This document shows, piece after piece, positions 9,220 through 18,127 of a stretch of 47,164 bases of DNA. Position 1 is the first letter of the stretch. Every line of letters starts with the position of its first letter. This DNA is from Candidatus Bipolaricaulota bacterium (GTDB lineage Bacteria; Bipolaricaulota; Bipolaricaulia; UBA7950; UBA9294), in the NCBI GenBank assembly GCA_023132915.1, contig JAGLXM010000283.1, positions 1-47,164 on the forward strand, given 5' to 3'. A program made the translations under genes and the position numbers. Below the pieces are notes generated by a model that saw only the letters and a program-made list of their open reading frames with translations, was not told where the DNA came from and ran no database searches.

Positions 9220-9339
9220 CTAAATGGCCTCCGCTACCTGAAGAAGATTATCGGAAGTCGTGGCCCTTATCACCGCTACAACTCCGGTGTCTAACATCAG
9301 TTGAAGATTCTCTTCGGCTGGGTTCATAAATGCGATCAT
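9220..9339 (-). pseudogene. Truncated KDPG aldolase (eda) N-terminal fragment
   Basis: Manual translation MIAFMNPAEENLQLMLDTGVVAVIRATTSDNLLQVAEAI*; GVVAVIR is typical of the Eda N-terminus. RBS gaaggag; stop after 39 aa. Below the ORF-track size cutoff. Confidence 0.7.
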
Positions 9340-9407
9340 CTATATCTACTCCTTCTCGTGTTTATAGACCAAAATTCCATTTCTCACGTGGATCGTTTAA
9401 ATACCCG

Positions 9408-10316
9408 CTAAACTACCAGTTCGGTTCCCACTTTATGTGATATCAGCAAATCTCGAACGCGATTCAGATGCTCTCTGGTGGGTGGTTCAAGACCCTGTAG
9501 CCCGTATTCTCTCCCTAACATCTTGTACTTTGAGACTCCTAGTCGATGATACGGTAAAAGATCCACTCTCAAAGCCAAGACCTCTTTAGTTAGTTCAATT
9601 AACTCATTGATATTCTCCTTCGAGTCATTTATTTTTGGTATTATAGCAAGCCGTATTATTATTGGCATCTTTTTCTGCCCCATTCGTCTAACATTCTCCA
9701 ATATCAGCTCGTTACTTGCCCCAGTATACGCTTTGTGCTTGAGTGGGTTCATGTGTTTAATATCATAGAGTGTTATATCAACATACTTTATAATCTTTTC
9801 TAAATCGCTCCACTGCCCATAACCGCTTGTATCCAATACCGTGTGAATCCCTCTCTCCTTGCATGCTTTAAGAATCTCTCTAGTGAACTCTGGTTGAGCG
9901 AGCGGCTCACCCCCTGATATTGTGACGCCGCCATCAGATGATCGATAGAACGGTATGTCCTTCTCGACCGCTTTTAGAACTTCTTCGACTGAGACCCTTT
10001 GTCCGATAACTGTTAGGGCGTTAGAGTAGCATACCTTTGCACACTCGTTGCATTTCACCTTACACAAATCTCTGCTGATCTTAATTCCTTGCCTTTCATC
10101 TTTTTCCATGGCATTTGCTGGGCATGTCTTTATACATTCCTCGCACCCATCGATATGAAGATTCGCATTGTACATTATCTCAGGCGATGAGCGCTGAGAT
10201 TCGGGATTACTGCACCATACACACCTAAGGGGACACCCTTTTAGAAACACGGTAGTCCTTATTCCCGGCCCATCATCTAGCCGAGACCTTTGTATGTCGA
10301 ATATCAATCCTTCCAT
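9408..10316 (-). CDS. Glycyl radical enzyme activating protein (radical SAM, with ferredoxin-type insert)
   Basis: DGPGIRTTVFLKGCPLRCVWCSNPES (CxxxCxxC); CEECIKTCPANAM and CNECAKVCYSNAL cluster motifs. Confidence 0.93.
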   Translation of the reverse strand: MEGLIFDIQRSRLDDGPGIRTTVFLKGCPLRCVWCSNPESQRSSPEIMYNANLHIDGCEECIKTCPANAMEKDERQGIKISRDLCKVKCNECAKVCYSNALTVIGQRVSVEEVLKAVEKDIPFYRSSDGGVTISGGEPLAQPEFTREILKACKERGIHTVLDTSGYGQWSDLEKIIKYVDITLYDIKHMNPLKHKAYTGASNELILENVRRMGQKKMPIIIRLAIIPKINDSKENINELIELTKEVLALRVDLLPYHRLGVSKYKMLGREYGLQGLEPPTREHLNRVRDLLISHKVGTELVV

Positions 10317-10343
10317 TCTCCTCCTTCGGATGTATATCGAAGC

Positions 10344-12719
10344 TCAAGATGCTTCAAATTCAGTTCTGCTTAAAATTTCATCCTGAAGTTCTTTGCTGAG
10401 TTGGTTCCATGGAGCAACGTAAGCTGCAACTCTCACCATAAGCTCGGGGTACCTCTCCGGATGTTTTTGGGCTTCCTTTAACACTCTAATATCAACAATA
10501 TTAAATTGTATATGGAATCCGCCAAGGCTCAGATATGTCTTGATCAGCTTCGCGAAGTTTCGAAGCCGTTCTTTACCCGTCAGGGTGTGCACATTAAACC
10601 TCATGTTTAACAAAGTTCCATTCGCTACTAGCGCATGATCCTGTTTTACCATCGATTTCAAGACAGCGGTGGGGCCACTCTTCGCTTGCCCTTGTACTGG
10701 CGAATGCGCATCCGATAAGGGTGCCTTCGCCTTACGGCCGTCGGGGGTCGCACCAACGTATTCTCCAAGGGCATCATGAGATGACACAGAAAAGGTTCCC
10801 GGTAGAAATGGCCCCCCTCTCAGGTTCCTATACCAGTGTACCTCATTGCAGTAATGTCCAACGATCTCGCAGGCCAGATGATCCACTTCGTCTATATCAT
10901 TTCCGAACTTTGGTGGCTCGTTCAATAGCCTTTGCCTTAGCATCTCCCGCTCCTTAAAATCGCTGTTCAGAGATTCGAGCAAAGTTTCCATGCTGATAGC
11001 TCTCTCATCGAATATGAGTCTCTTTACGGCTATTAGAGAATCTGCGGCTGTCGCCATCCCTACTCCCTGGATACCTGTGAAGTTATAGAGGGCACCGCCG
11101 TGATTTACCTCCCGTCCGCTCTCTAAGCATCCGTCCACTAAGATGGATTCCAATGGTTCCGGCCACCGCTCTTTATGAGATAGCTCAACAGCATGTAAGG
11201 CTTGTACCAGCAAGCGAACTCCATTTGCAATTTGTTTCTCAAATGCATCCTTCAATTCACTAAACGACCTGAACTCCGTGGCTTTCCCTGTAGCTGGGCC
11301 TATTTTGTTATTAGTCTCCGGATCAATTCCGTTGTTTAGCGCTAATTCGAGACATTTAGCGAGATTTAGCGAGCCAGCGTTGCTCCATCCCCATGTTTTC
11401 CCAGGGATGGAGTTCTCAACGCAGCCTACGAATGCATAATTTCCCTCCGCCTCTTTTGGGGGTATACCCGCATTGATTAATGATTGGATACCGACATGCA
11501 CATTAAAGAATTTTGGCTTGTTAGTCTTTGGCACGAGCTTAGCTGCCTTGAGCAGAAACTCATCGCTCATCTTGTTCGTCCAGAGCACCGCAACGTCTGG
11601 TTGAGGGAGTCTAACCTCCTCCTCTACTTCGAGCATTAACTCCGAAAGCTCATTTGTGGCGTCCTCTCCCTCAGGAGTTAATCCCCCTAACTCGGGGGGA
11701 TCAGTTACAGGGAAACCAGCATACAATCTTGCGCCTTTATTGCTATACAATTTAAGAATTTCACTACACTTTAACCAAAAGCTGACTAATAAATCTTTAG
11801 CTTCATCTTTCGTTAAGTCGTGTTCTTTAACGCCACTTCTGAAATACGGATATAGATATTGATCCATCCTCCCAAGTGTCACACCGTAACCATTTGAATC
11901 TATATGAAGGATAACATGAATGAGCCACAATCCTTGCAGAGCTTCGTAAAAGGTTCGTGCTGGTTTAGCTGGTACCTGATCAAGCACTTCTACTATCTGC
12001 AGTAACTCTTTCCTCCTTTGCAAATCTCTTTCATCCTCGGCTAGACCTTTTGCAAGTTCCCTATACCGTTTAGCATAAGCCTTGACCGCCTCACAGCAAA
12101 TTAAACACGCTTTGTAAAATATGTTTTTGGAAAATTCCTCTGGGTTCTCTAAGCGCAAGGCGCTCATTCTATCTTTTATCGATTGTTCCATTCCGTTAAG
12201 ACCCTGCCTCAATACTCTTTCATAATTTGGTATGAAGTGACCAACTCCACTAATTAACATGTTTTCAAAACAAATTAACCCCGAATCATTAGCTTTTTTA
12301 GAATCCGCGGGCATTATTGAAAGGGCAAGATCTTTCAGCGTTTTCCCCAACCACCATGGAAGTGTCTCCCGCAACTTTCCTTTGACTTCTGCCGGCACTA
12401 TAAACTTATCTCCAGGCCTTGTTTCATATGTGTCCATTTCATTTAAAATATGATCTACGGCACCTTCCGGGTAAACTGGGGCAGATATAGGTTCAGGCCC
12501 TAAATTCCCTACAATAAGCTCATGAGGTTGAATATATATGGTCATCTCACTTAATATCTTCTTTAATGCCTTAGCTCGTCTTAGTATTTGGGGCTCCCCC
12601 TCAGTAGTCTTATAGATTTCCGTAATAAGTTTCGCTCTCTCTGAAGTAAGCTTGGGCTTTATCAGTCTTGCTAAGATCTTCTCTCTTACTTGTTTAATTT
12701 CTTCTTTTCTTAACATCAT
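10344..12719 (-). CDS. Glycyl radical enzyme (PFL-like) with Ala at the radical Gly position
   Basis: 791 aa; GCVE active-site motif (AFVGCVENSIPG), GATPDGRKAKAPLSDAHSPVQGQAKSGPTAVLKS, GGFHIQFNIVD; C-terminal loop reads VRVAAYVAPWNQLSKELQDEILSRTE. Confidence 0.9.
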   Translation of the reverse strand: MMLRKEEIKQVREKILARLIKPKLTSERAKLITEIYKTTEGEPQILRRAKALKKILSEMTIYIQPHELIVGNLGPEPISAPVYPEGAVDHILNEMDTYETRPGDKFIVPAEVKGKLRETLPWWLGKTLKDLALSIMPADSKKANDSGLICFENMLISGVGHFIPNYERVLRQGLNGMEQSIKDRMSALRLENPEEFSKNIFYKACLICCEAVKAYAKRYRELAKGLAEDERDLQRRKELLQIVEVLDQVPAKPARTFYEALQGLWLIHVILHIDSNGYGVTLGRMDQYLYPYFRSGVKEHDLTKDEAKDLLVSFWLKCSEILKLYSNKGARLYAGFPVTDPPELGGLTPEGEDATNELSELMLEVEEEVRLPQPDVAVLWTNKMSDEFLLKAAKLVPKTNKPKFFNVHVGIQSLINAGIPPKEAEGNYAFVGCVENSIPGKTWGWSNAGSLNLAKCLELALNNGIDPETNNKIGPATGKATEFRSFSELKDAFEKQIANGVRLLVQALHAVELSHKERWPEPLESILVDGCLESGREVNHGGALYNFTGIQGVGMATAADSLIAVKRLIFDERAISMETLLESLNSDFKEREMLRQRLLNEPPKFGNDIDEVDHLACEIVGHYCNEVHWYRNLRGGPFLPGTFSVSSHDALGEYVGATPDGRKAKAPLSDAHSPVQGQAKSGPTAVLKSMVKQDHALVANGTLLNMRFNVHTLTGKERLRNFAKLIKTYLSLGGFHIQFNIVDIRVLKEAQKHPERYPELMVRVAAYVAPWNQLSKELQDEILSRTEFEAS

Positions 12720-13896
12720 TTCTTTGTCTCCCCGCAGCTAATTCCTGAAAGACTTCTCCCATCCTTTTTACGCCTTTCCGGATGTTCTCAGTTGAGTTGG
12801 CAAAACAAACCCGGATATAGCCCTCGCCTTCCGCGCCAAAAGCGCTGCCTGGAGCTACTGCTACTCGAGCCTTTTCGAGAAGCAACCTTGAAAGATCAAA
12901 CGAAGGAATCCCAAACTGACGAATGTCCACGAAAGCATAGAAAGTCCCCCTGGGTTTGAAGACCTTCAATCCAGGGATCTGAGCGAGTTCTGCGATAAGA
13001 ATGTCTCGTCTACGTTCATACTCCTTGACCATCTTCAGCGGAATTTCCACCGGCAACTCCAGGGCAGCCAAGGCGGCCATCTGGGAAACAGAGCTTGTAC
13101 AAGCAGAGGTATGCTCATGGAGTTTGGCAGTCTTATCTGCAAGTTGTTTTGGTGCTGCCAGATAACCCACGCGCCACCCGGTCATCGCATAGGATTTGGA
13201 GAAGGTTCGTAAGATAACGGTCCTTTCTTTCATTCTTTCTAGGGAAGCGATGCTCAGGAACTTCTTCCCATCGAACACAAGGCTCTCATAGGCCTCATCG
13301 GAGAAAACCAGGAGATCATTCGCCCTCGCTACATCCGCGATTACTTCTAAGTCCTCCCGATCCAGAACCGCTCCAGTAGGATTGTGCGGATAGTTAATGA
13401 GAAGCACTTTTGTATTCTCTGTGATCGAGTTTTTTAAGGTCTCTGTCACAAGTTTGAATTCATGCTTCTGCTCAAGCACAAGCTTTTTATATTTTCCGCC
13501 CGCTAAAAGGACGTGGGCCGGGTAGTTCGGCCAGTGTGGCGAGGGTAGCAGAACCTCGTCTCCTTTATTAAGAGTTACTAACATTATGAGGAGAAGAGCT
13601 TCCATTCCTCCGGCTGTAATGACGATTTCGTCCGGATCGAATTGCACTTCAAGCTCTTCGGTAAGTTTAGCCGCGAGCTTTTCCCGAAGACTTTTGATTC
13701 CCGCGCTTGGCGTATAGTGGGTCATCCCTTTCTTCGCCGCCTCAAATGCAGCTTCTACAATGGGTAAAGGAGTATCAAAGTCAGGTTCACCGATCTCAAA
13801 GTGGATTACGTCTTCCATCTTCCCTGCTAAATCAAATATCTCACGAATCCCTGAATAAGGCAGGTTCTTTGCACGCTGAGATATAAAGCTACTCAT
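12694..13896 (-). CDS. PLP-dependent aminotransferase, class I/II
   Basis: HFEIGEPDFDTP, NYPHNPTGAVLDREDLE, FSKSYAMTGWRVGYLAAP. Confidence 0.93.
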   Translation of the reverse strand: MSSFISQRAKNLPYSGIREIFDLAGKMEDVIHFEIGEPDFDTPLPIVEAAFEAAKKGMTHYTPSAGIKSLREKLAAKLTEELEVQFDPDEIVITAGGMEALLLIMLVTLNKGDEVLLPSPHWPNYPAHVLLAGGKYKKLVLEQKHEFKLVTETLKNSITENTKVLLINYPHNPTGAVLDREDLEVIADVARANDLLVFSDEAYESLVFDGKKFLSIASLERMKERTVILRTFSKSYAMTGWRVGYLAAPKQLADKTAKLHEHTSACTSSVSQMAALAALELPVEIPLKMVKEYERRRDILIAELAQIPGLKVFKPRGTFYAFVDIRQFGIPSFDLSRLLLEKARVAVAPGSAFGAEGEGYIRVCFANSTENIRKGVKRMGEVFQELAAGRQRNDVKKRRN

Positions 13897-15146
13897 AGTG
13901 CCTCTTCCTCCTTATAAATACACTGGGCTGCCGACATAGCTCGTTCCACGTCTACATCAGCTCCAAGGTCACGCAGAGCCATGCCAAAAGCGAAAATCGC
14001 GTAAAGTACTTTGTGATATCTCGCAGCTTCTCCCATTGTTCCAAATCGGACGTAGTTCCTACCTATCTGGGATTTGTAGACATCCCACGACATCATGTTG
14101 GCATCGCCTAGGATCACCCTATACTGTTCGAATAGTTGCTTACGGATCTGGTAATCCTCGATACCGTTAGACAAAAAAATCGCGGACACCGCGTTGTCGG
14201 CATACCGATCATCCTGACAGATGTAGCCCAACCCCATCGCCTTTACCGCCGATCGCACTGCCTTTCCCGCGATCTCGTGTCGCGCGATGCTCCTTTCCAG
14301 CCCTTCCTCCTTGAGCTGCTTCAGAGAAGCCCACACCCCTTGGATAATCACAAATGACGGGGATGCCGGATGAGGCGCTTCTTCTAGATGAAACTCAAAC
14401 TTGTTACCACCGGCCGCCCAGTTCTTCTGCTCGGTCCGCGCCATGTTTAGATAATCCTTGCAGGCCAGCAGATTCATGTAGAACCCACGAATCCGCTCCC
14501 TTCGCCCTCGGATCCGTTCCCACGCTCGCGGACTGACCGAGACAAACGTGTTCCCTTGCGGTGCCCCGAGACACTTCTGGCCATTTACCACACACAAATC
14601 AATGTTCCAGTCATCCACACGCAGTTCCTCACTGGCAAAAGAGGAAATAGCATCCACCACGTAAAGAAGGTTTCGCTCCCGAGCTAGCTGCCCAATTTCC
14701 TCCAGTGGATTCGCCACGCCAACGCTGGTTTCCCCGTGAACGACACCGATCCCTTTGAGGTTTCTCTCTTTATCGAGGGCCACTGCAATGACTCCAGGAT
14801 CAACAGGCGTTCCTAACTCGAAGGGGACCTTAACTGGGACCGCACCGGCAGCTTGCGTCATCAAACTCATGATTTCACCAAACATGCCATTGTGTGCAAT
14901 GAGAAAGCGGTCGCCTGGCTCGAGAATCGAGTTCAAGGAAGCTTCTATCCCCGAGGTTCCAGTCCCAAAGACAATTATAATTTCATTCTTCGTACCTAAG
15001 AATTCCTGTAGCAAAGCGAGTGCTTCCTCCTCCATTTGCCAGAATGGCGGAGAATAGATAGTAATAACGTCTTTTCCCAAGGTCCTCTTGCACTTTTCTG
15101 TCAACTCTGTCTGACCGCAGCTCATATTGAACGCTTCCTGATTCAT
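13893..15146 (-). CDS. PLP-dependent aminotransferase, class V (serine-pyruvate/alanine-glyoxylate type)
   Basis: GTGTSGIEASLNSILEPGDRFLIAHNGMFG, HGETSVGVANPLEEIG, VDAISSFASEELRVDDWNIDLCVVNGQKCLGAPQG. Confidence 0.88.
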   Translation of the reverse strand: MNQEAFNMSCGQTELTEKCKRTLGKDVITIYSPPFWQMEEEALALLQEFLGTKNEIIIVFGTGTSGIEASLNSILEPGDRFLIAHNGMFGEIMSLMTQAAGAVPVKVPFELGTPVDPGVIAVALDKERNLKGIGVVHGETSVGVANPLEEIGQLARERNLLYVVDAISSFASEELRVDDWNIDLCVVNGQKCLGAPQGNTFVSVSPRAWERIRGRRERIRGFYMNLLACKDYLNMARTEQKNWAAGGNKFEFHLEEAPHPASPSFVIIQGVWASLKQLKEEGLERSIARHEIAGKAVRSAVKAMGLGYICQDDRYADNAVSAIFLSNGIEDYQIRKQLFEQYRVILGDANMMSWDVYKSQIGRNYVRFGTMGEAARYHKVLYAIFAFGMALRDLGADVDVERAMSAAQCIYKEEEAL

Positions 15147-15165
15147 AAAAGACCTCCCTTGGATA

Positions 15166-15512
15166 CCCCCCAGCTTACTGGGGGAAGGAAAGCGGAGATT
15201 CGCCGTAGGCGAATCTGCTTGTTAGTAGGGGCTACATGAGTTCTATCAGAAATGTCCGGTTGCAAGGTTGGGCGGAGACAATCGCTGCCGAGAATCTCGC
15301 GGGGAGAAGTCCCTTTAACGTCGAGGATAACCCCCTCAACGTCGGAGGTAAGCTCCGACGCTACGAAGAGATGGCCGTAGCGGCGCACCTTGTGTGCGAC
15401 GTTACCTTGGGTGTGATAAAGCAGTACATCAAATTGCACCATGAGGACCAACTCCGCTTAGATCTTTAGGTCTTGCTTTTCAATGCCCCGCAGCTTGCTG
15501 CGGGGTTCTTTA
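15166..15512. mobile_element. Putative non-autonomous IS200/IS605 (Y1)-type palindromic element (PATE/MITE-like)
   Basis: Similar same-orientation hairpins at both ends: CCCCCAG-CTTA-CTGGGGG (15167-15184) and CCCCGCAG-CTTG-CTGCGGGG (15486-15505); extra hairpin AGATTCGCC-GTA-GGCGAATCT (15196-15216). No transposase ORF. Confidence 0.5.
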
Positions 15513-17411
15513 CTCCCTGACGAACTTCTCCTTTAGGAAGTTGAGTCCCAAGTCCTGCAGCTTCTTAGCCGTTGGCACACCAGTTTTCGTATTCCAACCT
15601 CGAAGTTTGTAGTACTCCTCAAGCATTTGGCCTAATTTCTCTTGCGTCAGGGTAGCCTCCCCTCTCTTTAAGCTCGGAGACGGCTCGAACATACGTGGGG
15701 GCAACACATCCAGATCGCGACAAGTTCGACCTTCTCGAAGGTTAAAAGCTCGCTCTAAGGTAACGATCTTTTCTCCTCTGTTTCTGATCTCATCAACTGA
15801 CATGGGAATCCCTGTCGCTGTTCCAAACATTGTCGCTAAGTTCTCAAAATTAATCCTGGTATACGACCAGGTGTCCGTAAACACGCAAATACCTAAGCAA
15901 TCAGACACGGAGTAGATATCTTCATGCCACGCCACCAGTTTAGGTTTTCCTTCCGGGGAAAGGGAGTCCACACCTTTCTCACTTCCACTCACTTCGATCG
16001 CAAGTTGACGGACTTCCGGGGTATACGCGAACTCCGCTAAACATTCCGTTGTTAGATGGTCAGGTCCTCTGGGATTCAGCGCAAAAGCCAACGCATAGCT
16101 CATTGATCCTCGAACATCAATCCCGGTCTGCTCCAGGCCATTCGCTTGTACGGCGAAGCTTTCTGCACCATGCCCGATCTTGCCAGCAGCGATGCGGCTA
16201 CCATCGGCCAACAGATCTCCAATGCCTTTTCGGCACGACATCATTTCTAACAGGGAAAGCATAGCGTCGGCATTCCCCCACGATAAATCTAATCCTCCCA
16301 AATCTTGCCCCTTCAGCAATCCCCGCTCATTACATTCCATCGCAAAAGAGACCATACTCCCAGCGGATACGATGTCCATTCCCATCAAATTACAGATCTC
16401 GTTTCCTTTAATGATCGCTGCGGCATCGGTAATATCACATTTGGAACCTAGCGAAACCAAGGTCTCATACTCTGGTCCAGCAGTATAGGCTCCTTTGTAA
16501 GGCCCGGATCGCACACGGGCGAAGCGGCCACAATGAAAGACACAAGAGGAGCAGGCCTCGGGATGTGCAAATTTTTCAGAGACATATTCTCCACTGATTT
16601 TATACACATCGGGAATAAACCCGTCTTGAAAATTCTTATGCGGGAGGGTTCCCCCTTCATTCGATCCTATAACCCCCTGTGCTGTACCAAACTTAAAGGA
16701 GCGGGTCCAGCAGTATTCGTCTTCGCGAAGAGCTCTGCGAGCAGCTAGTGCTGCCTCCATGAACTGATCGGGATCTGCAACGCTTATATCACCCGTACCG
16801 CGCACCGCGATGGCTTTCAGATTCTTCGAACCCATCACAGCTCCGACGCCACCTCGGGCAGCCGTACGGTAGATGGAGGCCATTATACTGGCGAAATTGA
16901 CCAAATTTTCTCCAGCTGGACCAATCATCGCGACTTTGATCTGATCATCCGCTAGCTCTTCCTTGATCAGTTGATCAGTCATCCGCGTATCCATCCCCCA
17001 GAGATGCTGAGCATCGCGAATCTCTACCTTCTCATCGTCGATCCACAGGTATACAGGATGATCTGCTCGCCCCAATACCACAATAAAATCGTACCCTGCA
17101 AACTTCAGTTCAGGAGCAAAATGAGAACCTACGTTGGCCTTCAAATACAGGTGTGTAGCCGGGGACTTACAGGTAATTGTCATTCGCCCTGAACATGGTG
17201 CAAACGTGCCTCCAAGGGTACCGGTCCCGAAAATCAAGGGATTTTCAGGGCTAAGTGGATCCAGCCCTTTATTCGTCAATTCCCAAAGCAACTTCGCGTT
17301 AACACCACGTCCTCCTAGGTATTCATAGAGGAGTGCCTCTTCCACAGGACGCTTTTCCACTTCTTCATGGGTAAGATCGACCCAAAGCATCTGGCCTGCT
17401 ATGCCGAACAT
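15510..17411 (-). CDS. Aldehyde ferredoxin oxidoreductase (tungsten AOR family)
   Basis: YLGGRGVNAKLLWELT, GTGTLGGTFAPCSGRMTITCKSP, ACSSCVFHCGRF, AARGGVGAVMGSKNLKAIAVRG. Start taken at the internal Met after an RBS. Confidence 0.93.
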   Translation of the reverse strand: MFGIAGQMLWVDLTHEEVEKRPVEEALLYEYLGGRGVNAKLLWELTNKGLDPLSPENPLIFGTGTLGGTFAPCSGRMTITCKSPATHLYLKANVGSHFAPELKFAGYDFIVVLGRADHPVYLWIDDEKVEIRDAQHLWGMDTRMTDQLIKEELADDQIKVAMIGPAGENLVNFASIMASIYRTAARGGVGAVMGSKNLKAIAVRGTGDISVADPDQFMEAALAARRALREDEYCWTRSFKFGTAQGVIGSNEGGTLPHKNFQDGFIPDVYKISGEYVSEKFAHPEACSSCVFHCGRFARVRSGPYKGAYTAGPEYETLVSLGSKCDITDAAAIIKGNEICNLMGMDIVSAGSMVSFAMECNERGLLKGQDLGGLDLSWGNADAMLSLLEMMSCRKGIGDLLADGSRIAAGKIGHGAESFAVQANGLEQTGIDVRGSMSYALAFALNPRGPDHLTTECLAEFAYTPEVRQLAIEVSGSEKGVDSLSPEGKPKLVAWHEDIYSVSDCLGICVFTDTWSYTRINFENLATMFGTATGIPMSVDEIRNRGEKIVTLERAFNLREGRTCRDLDVLPPRMFEPSPSLKRGEATLTQEKLGQMLEEYYKLRGWNTKTGVPTAKKLQDLGLNFLKEKFVRE

Positions 17412-17415
17412 GTTG

Positions 17416-17928
17416 TCATTCACCTCTTTCTGATTCCATGGACTGCAGCCGACGCTGAGCAACCTTTCTCACTCTTAGCCGAGCTGCCAATTTCTCCGGG
17501 ATCCACTGCAATGCTCCGGCTGTACAGTATTGGGCACAATAAGGCGTCGTTCCTAGGCTGGAACATAGGTCGCACTTCACCAATTTCCCATGAGCATCAA
17601 GGGAGATAGCTCCTATTGGACAGGCATTCACGCACTCACTGCACCCAACGCACTGCGTGGCATCATACTGGACTACTCCCCCCTCATCTTGAGAAAGAGC
17701 GTCGGTAGGGCAAACCGAAACGCAGGGAGCATCTGCGCACTGCTCGCACAGAATTGGAACGAAGTTCCCGCGGTTATCGTCTCTCCAAACCCGTATTCGT
17801 GAGCGCTCGTAGCTGAAGGCCTTCTCATGGACAAAAGAGCATATGAGCATACAGGTGTTGCAGCCTGTGCACTTCTCTGTATCGATGAATAACATCATGC
17901 GCTCGGCATTATCGGTCGAGATCGCCAT
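17416..17928 (-). CDS. 4Fe-4S ferredoxin/electron transfer subunit (AOR-associated)
   Basis: CTGCNTCMLICSF, CEQCADAPCVSVCPTDAL, CVGCSECVNACPIGAI, CDLCSSLGTTPYCAQYC. Confidence 0.9.
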   Translation of the reverse strand: MAISTDNAERMMLFIDTEKCTGCNTCMLICSFVHEKAFSYERSRIRVWRDDNRGNFVPILCEQCADAPCVSVCPTDALSQDEGGVVQYDATQCVGCSECVNACPIGAISLDAHGKLVKCDLCSSLGTTPYCAQYCTAGALQWIPEKLAARLRVRKVAQRRLQSMESERGE

Positions 17929-18127
17929 ATTCCAGACCTCCTTTCCCTGCAAATACAGCTTCTCCTCTTCTTGCTTTCAAGTAACTCCAACACCCGCGGC
18001 AGAAGTAGACCCCTTCCTCACCTGTTGGTGAGGAGACGGCGTGCTCCTTGCACAGTGCCAGGCCGCACAAGTGGCACTGAAAGATCGCAGGGTTTGGACA
18101 CCCGGTTACACCACATTTCCCTTTCAT
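17909..18127 (-). CDS. Small B-box-like zinc-binding protein
   Basis: 72 aa: CGVTGCPNPAIFQCHLCGLALCKEHAV...YFCRGCW. Confidence 0.6.
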   Translation of the reverse strand: MKGKCGVTGCPNPAIFQCHLCGLALCKEHAVSSPTGEEGVYFCRGCWSYLKARRGEAVFAGKGGLEYGDLDR

